From Streptomyces prunicolor NBRC 13075 (GTDB taxonomy: Bacteria; Actinomycetota; Actinomycetes; Streptomycetales; Streptomycetaceae): a stretch of 64,000 nucleotides of DNA. This document shows, piece after piece, positions 57,604-64,000 of this stretch. The stretch spans positions 186,001 through 250,000 of the forward strand of contig NZ_BARF01000002.1 in assembly GCF_000367365.1 (NCBI RefSeq), in the 5' to 3' direction. The stretch's first letter is position 1, and each line of letters opens with the position of its first letter. A model generated the notes under the pieces. The model saw only the letters and a list, made by a program, of their open reading frames with translations, had not been told where the DNA came from and searched no databases. Made by a program: the position numbers and the translations under genes.

Positions 57604-57815
57604 CGACCCTCGCGCCGACGGCAAGGTGACAAGCGGCCGGGCGGTGGGCCTGAGCAATGATGAGCTGAGGGCACGCCAGAAGACCCCCGGCCGCGGTGGA
57701 CCAGGGGTTTTCGGGGTCTCCTGTGTTGTCTCTGGAGCGTTGTACGCAAGTTCGCCGCTGTGTCAGAGAGGGCGGGCGGTCGGGCAGGTCGGTACTGGAG
57801 GGGACGGGGCCCGGG

Positions 57816-58154
57816 TCAGCGCTGGAGCGGGGCTCCCGGCTCGGCGTGGTCCGTCTCCGTCGTGTCGGCCTGCTCTGTGGTCTCGTCCATGTCCGTCGGC
57901 GGGCGGTGGCGGCAGCTCGGGGACTTGCCGTGGGCCTCGGCGCGGATGCGTTGCTTCATCGTGGGGGGCAGGGACCTGGTGAAGGTCCAGGGGGAGACCG
58001 CCGGGGTCGTCGCCTGCGCGGTGGCGCTGGTGCTCGTGCTCGTCGTCGCGGCGGCCGCCGTCGCGGTGACCGTGATGAGTCCGAGCGCCGTGCACAGTGC
58101 CAGGAAGCCGGTGACGAAGGCGTTCCACAACTTCATGACCTTGATCTGGGCCAT
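57816..58154 (-). CDS. DUF6344-family secreted/anchored small protein
   Basis: This 112-residue protein has an N-terminal hydrophobic export helix (KLWNAFVTGFLALCTALGLITVTATAAAA). A Ser/Thr-rich stretch follows, then the conserved core SPWTFTRSLPPTMKQRIRAEAHGKSPSCRH. This combination matches the Streptomyces DUF6344 family; function unknown. ATG 58154 is preceded by GAGGGG. It is divergent from the DLW-39 gene. Confidence 0.8.
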   Translation of the reverse strand: MAQIKVMKLWNAFVTGFLALCTALGLITVTATAAAATTSTSTSATAQATTPAVSPWTFTRSLPPTMKQRIRAEAHGKSPSCRHRPPTDMDETTEQADTTETDHAEPGAPLQR

Positions 58155-58492
58155 GGCCCCTCACTTTCAGGTTGGGCGATTTGCGTACTTTCCTCATGAT
58201 GTGTATGGGGGCCGCGAAGTGGTGGACCGACGCCCATGGCGCGTCGATGTTCTGATGAACACCACTCGGATGGGTGCAAGAGCTATGAAAACCGCCGAAT
58301 ATGCGCGAAAAGAGGGCGAAGTAACCATCCGTAGAGATGTGATCACCCTCCGATCGGAGCGGTCGCGTCCGCTCCTACTGCACTGTCCTGGGCGGGAGTT
58401 GGCCCCGGACGCAGGTCACCGATCGGTCTCGGTCGGTGTGTATAGTCGGGCGACAGAGGTCCCCCTACGTCAAAGAAAGACGAGGTCGCGCG
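58155..58492. other. DUF6344 / DLW-39 divergent region
   Basis: These 338 bases are AT-richer than average and hold promoters for both flanking genes. TATAGT at 58441-58446, preceded by GTGTG, is a good candidate -10 for the DLW-39 gene, but no -35 is obvious. Nothing else was recognised. Confidence 0.45.
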
Positions 58493-58621
58493 GTGAAGAA
58501 GCTTCTCCTGGTCGCACTGGCTGCCATCGGCGGTCTCCTCGTGTACCGCCAGATCCAGGCGGATCGCGCCGAGCAGGACCTGTGGACGGAGGCGACCGAC
58601 TCCGTGCCCACGGGTTCCTGA
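58493..58621 (+). CDS. DLW-39 family small membrane protein
   Basis: This 42-residue protein matches the very conserved actinobacterial DLW-39 family: a TM helix KKLLLVALAAIGGLLVYRQIQ, then ADRAEQDLWTEATDSVP, with the name-giving DLW. GTG 58493 has GAGG seven bases ahead. Its location between gyrA and tRNA-Ala is also conserved in actinobacteria. Its function is unknown. It is too short for many gene finders. Confidence 0.9.
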   Translation: MKKLLLVALAAIGGLLVYRQIQADRAEQDLWTEATDSVPTGS

Positions 58622-58643
58622 GTACCGAGATCCAGTTCTGAGC

Positions 58644-58672
58644 AAGCCCCGGCCGCCTGGCGGTCGGGGCTT
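58644..58672 (+). terminator. DLW-39 terminator
   Basis: A 13-bp stem AAGCCCCGGCCGC with one G-U pair, loop CTG, ending in CTTTG. Confidence 0.8.
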
Positions 58673-58812
58673 TGTGTTGCGCGCTCGCCCCCGTGCCGGT
58701 ACGGCCGCCACGACCCGGGCGTTTCGGACGCGCGCACGGATTGTCCGGATGCCACGCGCGCGTGCGGGGCAGGATGGGCCACGTCCGGAGCAACGACGAG
58801 GGGTGGCGCGTG

Positions 58813-60159
58813 ATGGGGCGGCGGCGTACGGCGTGGTGGCGGACGCGGGCACAGGGCGGCCGTACGCCCGTTGCCGGGGCCGTACGACGTGTCGTGGTCC
58901 TCGGCGCGGTGCTGTGCGCGACGGTCGCCCTCACGGGCCGGCCCGCCACCGCGGCCGGGTCACCCGGCTCCTACGGCTACGACAAGGGCGGCCGGGTTGT
59001 CGACGGAGCGAACAGCGCCGCGCACGCCGTGGACCTGGAGCCTGGTGGGACGTACAGGAGTTCCCTCTCCAAGGGGGCCAGTGTCTATTACGGCCTTCAT
59101 CTCGACGCCACGTCGGACGTCTACGTCTCCGTGACCGCCGTGCCTCCGGCGGGCACCACGGTCGCCGCCACCGACGGCATCAAGGTGTCGATGCGGAACG
59201 CCAAGGGCACCGGCTGCACGTATCAGAGCGCCACCTTCGGGGCCGGTCGGAGCCCCCACCCCGTGGCCGCCTGGGCCGTACGGGAGGCGGGTAAGGCGCT
59301 GTGCAAGGGCAGCGGCGAGTTCTCCGTGCTCGTCGAGCGCGTCGACGCGTCGGATTCCTCGTCGGACACCTGGGGCCTGGAACTCACCGCGGTGTCGGAG
59401 CCCTCGCCGGCACAAGTCGGCGCGACCGGCGCGCCCCAGGTGTGGGACTCGGCCTCGCCCGAGGCCGTCACGGGGGAGGCTCGGCATCGTGCGGGCGGCT
59501 CGGGGTTCGCCGGGGCGGTCGCCGTCGGGCAGGGCGCGTGGCGCGACGACATCGGGCCGGGCCGGACTCTCTTCTACAAGGTGCCGGTCGACTGGGGTCA
59601 ACAGCTGTCCGTCACCGTCGAGTTGGGCGGTTCCGAGGGCGGTAGCGGCTATGTGAACCGCGCGCTCGACCTGGCGCTCTACAACCCCGTGCGCGGCTCC
59701 GTCGACGAGGCCGGCCTCAGCTACCAGGGCACCCAGAGGTCGGTGGCGCTGGAACCCCTGCCGCCCGTCGAGTACCGCAACCGTTACTCCGTCGTCGACC
59801 ACGAGAACGGGATGCGCTTCGCCGGGTCGTACTACCTGGTCGTGCACCTCGACGCGCAGCTGGCCGACGACTTCGGCCAGGGACCGTTCCCGGTGACGCT
59901 GCGCGTGCGCGTCGCCGGTACGGCGCACGCCGGTCCCGGGTACGCGGGCCCGGCCGAGCCCCGGAACATCTTCGACGTCACCGCGCAGGACCGTGCGGCG
60001 GCCGTGACGGGGCCGGGGACAGGGAGTGTCGGGGGAGGCGGCGACGCCGCGATGAAGGTGCTCGCGGTGGCCGGGATCGGCGCGGGCACCGCGCTGCTGG
60101 CGACGCTCGGCGTGTGGACGGTGTCGGCCAGGCGCCGGGCCTCGACGGCCACGCCGTAG
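58813..60159 (+). CDS. Secreted membrane-anchored protein with two beta-rich domains
   Basis: This 448-residue protein has a twin-Arg-like, basic N-terminus and signal helix (GRRRTAWWRTRAQGG ... RRVVVLGAVLCATVALTG). Two segments resemble PPC-type (pre-peptidase C-terminal) beta sandwiches: LEPGGTYRSSLSKGASVYYGL and GAWRDDIGPGRTLFYKVPVDWGQ. A disulfide-capable pair of cysteines and a C-terminal TM helix (LAVAGIGAGTALLATLGVWTV) with Arg stop-transfer follow. ATG 58813 has GAGGGG upstream; a GTG one codon earlier is possible. I cannot name the function. It converges on a Ser/Thr kinase gene, 44 bases apart. Confidence 0.75.
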   Translation: MGRRRTAWWRTRAQGGRTPVAGAVRRVVVLGAVLCATVALTGRPATAAGSPGSYGYDKGGRVVDGANSAAHAVDLEPGGTYRSSLSKGASVYYGLHLDATSDVYVSVTAVPPAGTTVAATDGIKVSMRNAKGTGCTYQSATFGAGRSPHPVAAWAVREAGKALCKGSGEFSVLVERVDASDSSSDTWGLELTAVSEPSPAQVGATGAPQVWDSASPEAVTGEARHRAGGSGFAGAVAVGQGAWRDDIGPGRTLFYKVPVDWGQQLSVTVELGGSEGGSGYVNRALDLALYNPVRGSVDEAGLSYQGTQRSVALEPLPPVEYRNRYSVVDHENGMRFAGSYYLVVHLDAQLADDFGQGPFPVTLRVRVAGTAHAGPGYAGPAEPRNIFDVTAQDRAAAVTGPGTGSVGGGGDAAMKVLAVAGIGAGTALLATLGVWTVSARRRASTATP

Positions 60160-60203
60160 GCCCCGTCAGTCCCCGTTTTGTAGACCCCGTTAGCCCCTGC
60201 TTC

Positions 60204-61634
60204 TCAGACGTGGGCAAGTGCCCAGAACCCCACCGCATAACAGGCCAGCGCGAGCAGCAGCACCGGGATCACCACCTTCGCGGGCGGCCCGGGACGACGC
60301 CGTGCCCGCCTGCCGCGGTGCTGCGGAACCGGCGGCGCCGACGGTGGAACCTGCGGGGCCTGAGCGGTGTATGAAGCAGTAGAGGGATCAGCACGCGGCT
60401 GGGGGGAGGACAGGACATGCGTGAACTCATGGGGAGAGGAGTACGAGGGCTGGTACTGGCCGCCTTGCTGTGGCTGCTGTCCCTGCGGGGGCGGCAGGTG
60501 GAAGCTGCCGGTGTCCGACATCGGGGACGGGAGCGGTGGCGGGGAAGTCGGCGGGGCCGGAGTCGGGGTGGGAGTCGGGGTCGGCCGGCAGACGATGCCC
60601 TGCCGTGGATCCACGGGTACGGAGTCCGTGCCGGGCCAGGCCGAGTCACGGCCGTTGCTCTCGGCGCCGAGGCCCGGGGTGTTCTCGGGTTCGGGGGATC
60701 CGGCGGACGGCACGGAAGACGTCGTCGACCCCGTGTCCACCCCGGAAGCCCGCTTCAGTGGGCCCTCGGGCGCGAACTCCGAAGGGAGCGGCCCGATTTG
60801 GTCGAAGATCTCGATCAAATCGTCATCGGGACCGGGCTCGGGCAACAGCTCCGCGGCCGCCGCGAGCGCCTTGCGTGCCCCCGTGGCCGTGCGGAAGCGG
60901 GCCTGCGGATCCGGCTGCAGCAACATCGCCACGACCTGCCACAGCGCCTCGGGGATGCTCTTGGGCGCCCCCGGGGTCCCATGCTCCGCGAAGTACTGCA
61001 CCAGCGCCTTGGCGTCCGGCTTGGCCCCCTCCAGCAGATACAGCGCCACCAGCCCTACGGCGAACAGGTCGGCGGGGAAGTCCGGCTCCGCGCCCATCAT
61101 CTGCTCGGGCGCGAGGTAACCCGGCGTCCCCACCACGAGGTTGGTCTCCGTCAGACGTGCCTCGCCCAGCCGCATCGCGATGCCGAAGTCGGACAGACGC
61201 AGGCGCGGACGGGCCGTGCCGGTGGCTTCGAGGAGCACGTTGGCGGGCTTGATGTCACGGTGCACGACGCCTTCCGCGTGGACCGCGGCGAGACCGGAGA
61301 GGAGCTGGTCGAGCAGCGTGCAGACGAAGGCGGGGGGCAAGGGACCGTAGTCCCCGATGAGATGGACGAGCGAACCGCCGGCCACCAGGTCCATGGTGAA
61401 CAGGACCTTGTCGTCGTCGGCCGCCCAGCTGGCCGGTGCGAGCACATGGGGGTGGTCGATCCGCAGCGCCTGTTCCCGTACGAAGCGCAGCAGCGAGTGC
61501 GCGTCGCTCTGCTGCAGGACCTTGGCGGCCACATAGCGGCGACGCCGGTGGTCCCAGGCGCGCCAGACCGCGCCGACACCGCCGCGTCCGATCGGGTCGA
61601 CCAGTTCGTACCGGCCGGCGAAGACCTCACCCAT
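60204..61634 (-). CDS. Membrane-anchored Ser/Thr protein kinase (PknB-type, no PASTA)
   Basis: This 476-residue kinase has an intact catalytic domain (about residues 8-275). The Gly loop is GRGGVGAVWRAWD, the Lys is in YVAAKVLQQ, the catalytic loop VVHRDIKPANVLL, DFG is SDFGIAM, and the activation end is GTPGYLAPEQMMGA. A ~175-residue Pro/Ser/Gln linker with a PTPTPTPTP run follows. A C-terminal TM helix (VVIPVLLLALACYAVGFWALA) leaves almost nothing outside the cell, so no PASTA sensor exists. Its substrate may be neighbours in this cluster or cell-wall factors. ATG start without strong alternatives. Confidence 0.93.
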   Translation of the reverse strand: MGEVFAGRYELVDPIGRGGVGAVWRAWDHRRRRYVAAKVLQQSDAHSLLRFVREQALRIDHPHVLAPASWAADDDKVLFTMDLVAGGSLVHLIGDYGPLPPAFVCTLLDQLLSGLAAVHAEGVVHRDIKPANVLLEATGTARPRLRLSDFGIAMRLGEARLTETNLVVGTPGYLAPEQMMGAEPDFPADLFAVGLVALYLLEGAKPDAKALVQYFAEHGTPGAPKSIPEALWQVVAMLLQPDPQARFRTATGARKALAAAAELLPEPGPDDDLIEIFDQIGPLPSEFAPEGPLKRASGVDTGSTTSSVPSAGSPEPENTPGLGAESNGRDSAWPGTDSVPVDPRQGIVCRPTPTPTPTPAPPTSPPPLPSPMSDTGSFHLPPPQGQQPQQGGQYQPSYSSPHEFTHVLSSPQPRADPSTASYTAQAPQVPPSAPPVPQHRGRRARRRPGPPAKVVIPVLLLALACYAVGFWALAHV

Positions 61635-61850
61635 GGCTGTGCGTCGCTCCTCCCCCTTCGGCTACCTCCGTTGCTTCCCCCGAGACGAGCGATACGACTC
61701 CCTCTGACCGCACTTCCTCATGGCACTCCCTCGCGGCTGTTCCACACGGCTGTTCCGCACGTGCTTCCGGTGAGTGTCACGACCCCCTCGTGCCCCTCGC
61801 CGGCCGTGTGCCCGGCTGCCGAACCCCCGATCGGCGGCCGGGCCGTGGGC

Positions 61851-62399
61851 TCAGCTCTGGTGGGACTGGTAGTGCGCGACCGCGTCGGAGGTGCGTCCGG
61901 CGCCGTACACCCGGAGGAACTCTGCCAGTTCGGGGTGGGTCGGGGCGAGAGTGTCCGCCGCGTCGATGATGTCGCCCGCGGCGGCCACCGAGCGCAGCAG
62001 CGACTGGATCTCGCGGACCACCCGTTTGACCGTGGGCGCTCCCGAACTGCTCGTCGTGGTCGTGGTGTTGCTGAGCACCGAGCCCCCTTGGGACTTCTTG
62101 ATCTCGTCCATGCGCTCGGTCGCCTCGGCCGCGCTCACGCTGCCGTCCGCGACCTGTCCCGCCAGGTCCTGCAGCAACTGCACCCGCTGGACCACTGCGG
62201 GATTGCCGATCTTCGCCCGCTGACCGCTCATCAGCTGGGACAACATCGGGGCGGACAGCCCCAACACCCCTGCGAGACGAGCCTGGTTGAGACCAAGATC
62301 GTCGATGAGCTTACGGAAGAGCGCCCCCAAAGGCTCCCCGTACCAATTCCGCTGCAGCTCCCGCGCTCTGGCGGTGGCTTCCTGCTGTGCGGCGTCCAT
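61851..62399 (-). CDS. XRE-type helix-turn-helix DNA-binding protein
   Basis: This 182-residue regulator has an N-terminal HTH (RKLIDDLGLNQARLAGVLGLSAPMLSQLMSGQ). A Ser/Thr-rich linker (NTTTTTSSSG) and a helical C-terminal domain (VKRVVREIQSLLRSVAAAGDIIDAADTLAPTHPEL) follow. ATG 62399 with GGGGAG six bases upstream. It is 216 bases upstream of and co-directional with the kinase gene. I recognise no more precise family; it could be a kinase target. Confidence 0.82.
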   Translation of the reverse strand: MDAAQQEATARARELQRNWYGEPLGALFRKLIDDLGLNQARLAGVLGLSAPMLSQLMSGQRAKIGNPAVVQRVQLLQDLAGQVADGSVSAAEATERMDEIKKSQGGSVLSNTTTTTSSSGAPTVKRVVREIQSLLRSVAAAGDIIDAADTLAPTHPELAEFLRVYGAGRTSDAVAHYQSHQS

Positions 62400-62579
62400 T
62401 GCGTCTCCCCATCGCTTCCCCAAAACCGCGGTTCGCTCTAGCGAACCACGACGAGCATCTTACGGAGAGTGGTCGTTCACCGGGACCCCCAAGTTTTTGC
62501 GAGATACCCGGGGTGACCCGGTACGCTGGTCCCGGAAGCCCGCCGGTGTGTGGTTCTGCCGGTCGGATGCTTCTCTAGC

Positions 62580-62652
62580 GGGGCCTTAGCTCAGTTGGTA
62601 GAGCGCTGTCTTTGCATGGCAGATGTCAGGGGTTCGACTCCCCTAGGCTCCA
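62580..62652 (+). tRNA. tRNA-Ala (TGC)
   Basis: A cloverleaf with acceptor GGGGCCT/AGGCTCC (one G-U), anticodon loop TTTGCAT (TGC), T loop TTCGACT. The 3' CCA is not encoded, unlike the tRNA-Ile here. It requires the CCA enzyme at 25.3 kb. Confidence 0.97.
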
Positions 62653-62658
62653 CATCCC

Positions 62659-62696
62659 GCACCGGCCGGTCGCCCTCAGTGGCGTCCGGCCGGTGC
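62659..62696 (+). terminator. tRNA-Ala terminator
   Basis: An 11-bp stem GCACCGGCCGG with complement, extended by CGCC/GGCG around the loop, followed by TTCTTTG. Confidence 0.85.
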
Positions 62697-63000
62697 TTCT
62701 TTGCGCCCTGGAGGTGACGTGCGTCACGTAAAGGGCGGATCTTCGTTGCAGTTGTTTGCGCAAATATCGGTGCCGAGCGCGGTTCGCGGGGCGTCGTGGC
62801 GGCGATCGGCGTGATGTGGGGAACGTGTGCCCGCGTGTGCGGGAGGTGTGTGAGCTGGTGTGAATACGGCCGTGTAATCAGGGGTGTGCGGTCCGTTAAG
62901 GGAGTCTGTGCGCCGGTTGTACACCTGGGGCGTTGCAAACGTCATCGCAGGCAACTTGCGTACGTCAAGAAAACGAGGGCGTTCGTCCGCGCCCGGGAGT

Positions 63001-63014
63001 GTTCCACGTGAAAC
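63001..63014. promoter_or_regulatory. Degenerate parS (GTTCCACGTGAAAC)
   Basis: One mismatch (T to C at position 4) from the perfect parS. It is the only parS-like sequence right of oriC in this window. It overlaps the terminator that follows. Confidence 0.75.
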
Positions 63015-63063
63015 ATCGCCGCGGGGCAGGAGACCCTCAAGTCTCCTGCCCCGCGGCGATGTT
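63012..63063 (-). terminator. Long terminator hairpin downstream of the DUF5324 gene
   Basis: A perfect 23-bp stem with a six-base loop CCTCAA. It begins 17 bases past the DUF5324 stop and includes the last three bases of the parS-like site. Confidence 0.88.
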
Positions 63064-63079
63064 GGAAGTGCGTCGGACG

Positions 63080-63781
63080 TCAGCGGTGGTCGTCGCTGTC
63101 GGCGGCCTCGTCCTCGGCCTGCTTGGCCTCGACCTCGGGGTCGAGCAGGGCCTCAGGGCTGCCGTCCACCGAGGTGAGGTGTCCCGATTCGGGCACCTCG
63201 GTCGCGGCGGGCGGCTCGACCAGCCAGTCCGGGTTGGCCTGCTTGTCCCACCACTTCCAGGCGGCGAAAGCACCGCCCGCCAGGATGCCCAGCACCGCCA
63301 GCCCCTTCGCGAGCCGGCCGGCCCTCGCCCGCCGCTCGTGCTTGCGGACCAGCTTCTGGATCTCCTTGGGCGAGACCTGGCCACGCAGCGCGGCGAACGC
63401 CGCCGCACCGCGGGCGGCGGCCTCGTCCTTGACCGGGCCGGCGGCGGCGACCGCCTGCTCGATCCTCGGCCGTGAGTACTCGGCGGCCTGCTGGGCAGCC
63501 TTGCGGGTACGGACGGCTGCCTCCTGGGCGGCCTGGTCGACCTTCGGCGGTACATGGGTGCGGGCCTGCTCCAGGCGCGGTACGACATGGGCGCCGTACT
63601 GGACGCGGGCCTGGTCGGCGGCCAGCGACACCTTGGGCGCGAGTCGTACGCGTGCCTCATGGGCGTAGTACGAGGCCCGGTCCTTGGCCGTGTCGGCGTA
63701 GGGCGCCACCACTTCCGCGGCGTGCAGCACGCTGCCCTTCGCCGATCCGGTCGCGGAGCGCACGCTGTCGATGCGGGTCAC
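63080..63781 (-). CDS. DUF5324 membrane protein
   Basis: This 233-residue protein has Ala/Glu/Arg-rich amphipathic helical repeats (residues 1-135, e.g. QAAQEAAVRTRKAAQQAAEYSRP), apolipoprotein-like. A single TM helix (LAKGLAVLGILAGGAFAAWKWW) and an acidic tail ending EAKQAEDEAADSDDHR follow. The family is Streptomyces-specific, with no known function. ATG 63781 begins TRIDSVRSATGSAKGS. Its amphipathic helices may bind lipid or be involved in membrane organisation, but this is inference. Confidence 0.85.
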   Translation of the reverse strand: MTRIDSVRSATGSAKGSVLHAAEVVAPYADTAKDRASYYAHEARVRLAPKVSLAADQARVQYGAHVVPRLEQARTHVPPKVDQAAQEAAVRTRKAAQQAAEYSRPRIEQAVAAAGPVKDEAAARGAAAFAALRGQVSPKEIQKLVRKHERRARAGRLAKGLAVLGILAGGAFAAWKWWDKQANPDWLVEPPAATEVPESGHLTSVDGSPEALLDPEVEAKQAEDEAADSDDHR

Positions 63782-63904
63782 GAGTTCCTCCTCCTCGGTG
63801 GCGTACGGTTCTTCGTCTATCCACCCAATTACGGATCATGCCTGCCAGAGCGATACGAGGCATGTGAGGGCGGGCATCCGGGTCACGATCACGTGCAATA
63901 ACGG

Positions 63905-64000
63905 ATGAATGTGAGGGAACAGGGGGTTGTCGTCGACAATGCCACGGATCCCCGTGCCGCGCCCCTGTCCCGAAGCCACTCGGCCGGTTTTCTGCGAGGG
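63905..64000 (+). CDS. Possible 5' end of a gene running off the window
   Basis: An open frame begins at ATG 63905 (or GTG 63911) and remains open for 32 codons to the edge, reading NVREQGVVVDNATDPRAAPL. No family can be identified. No strong ribosome-binding site is present, so the start is doubtful. A dyad CATGCCT/AGGCATG (63837-63864) lies upstream. Confidence 0.35.
   Translation, partial: MNVREQGVVVDNATDPRAAPLSRSHSAGFLRG

Larger units (their letters stand above)
62697..63079. other. Intergenic region between tRNA-Ala and the DUF5324 gene
   Basis: These 383 bases have lower GC than their surroundings and no convincing gene. They end with a parS-like site and a long hairpin. No integrase, repeat or att-like duplication of the tRNA 3' end was seen. 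Confidence 0.5.

Noticed and set aside
57230..62652. The two tRNA genes as integration sites for a mobile element
   Set aside because: No integrase, no duplicated tRNA 3' end and no composition shift next to either tRNA.
62796..63011. Open frames in the low-GC gap after tRNA-Ala
   Set aside because: Cys/Arg/Val-rich translation without a ribosome-binding site. One crosses the parS-like site. No family resemblance.

Overview
The window is a 64 kb piece of a high-GC actinobacterial chromosome, almost certainly Streptomyces, spanning the replication origin. The evidence is the gene order (dnaB, ssb, femX, inositol-phosphate synthase, murJ, sigM, trxBA, parBA, rsmG, jag, yidC, yidD, rnpA, rpmH, dnaA, oriC, dnaN, gnd, recF, gyrB, gyrA), which matches the core of S. 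coelicolor as I know it, plus very high third-position GC, many GTG starts, many copies of the Streptomyces parS motif GTTTCACGTGAAAC, and lineage-typical families (LppU/SCO3897, DUF6049, DUF6344, DLW-39, DUF5324).

Layout. 0-8.3 kb: accessory metabolism and stress genes (globin-reductase, HAD phosphatase, acetyltransferases, a MarR/MFS/GlcG-type cluster, a beta-lactamase-fold enzyme). 8.3-13.5 kb: replicative helicase dnaB, a MATE exporter, and the rpsF-ssb-rpsR-rplI cluster. 13.8-21 kb: envelope genes (small membrane protein, FemX-type peptidyltransferase, alanine-racemase-fold protein, GT87 membrane glycosyltransferase, bifunctional penicillin-binding protein). 21.2-25.2 kb: PadR regulator with a palindromic operator, ino1, an MFS permease and an LppU-like protein. 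25.3-35.2 kb: CCA-adding enzyme, then DUF6049 protein, MurJ flippase, a separate pseudokinase, the ECF sigma factor SigM and its zinc-type anti-sigma factor. 35.3-36.8 kb: trxB-trxA behind a textbook SigR-type promoter. 36.8-43.8 kb, all on the minus strand: acetyltransferase, parB-parA, rsmG, jag-yidC-yidD-rnpA-rpmH. 44.2-57.1 kb, all on the plus strand: dnaA, oriC, dnaN, gnd, recF, a DUF721 protein, gyrB, gyrA, a DUF3566 protein. 57.2-64 kb: tRNA-Ile, small proteins, a secreted protein, a membrane-anchored Ser/Thr kinase, an HTH regulator, tRNA-Ala and a DUF5324 protein.

How it works together. DnaA acts at the oriC box cluster between dnaA and dnaN. DnaB, SSB, DnaN, RecF and gyrase serve the fork. 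ParA/ParB segregate the origin through 13 perfect parS sites, all on the dnaA-upstream side (2.8-40.1 kb), plus one variant at 63.0 kb. A second theme is cell-envelope assembly and insertion: MurJ, FemX, the penicillin-binding protein, the pseudokinase, YidC/YidD. A third is redox and envelope stress control: SigM and its anti-sigma factor, and the SigR-type trxBA promoter.

No mobile element, CRISPR array or foreign island was seen. The least described features are the overlap of parS sites with perfect palindromes and transcription terminators, extra DnaA-box clusters upstream of dnaB and between gnd and recF, and the MurJ/pseudokinase split.
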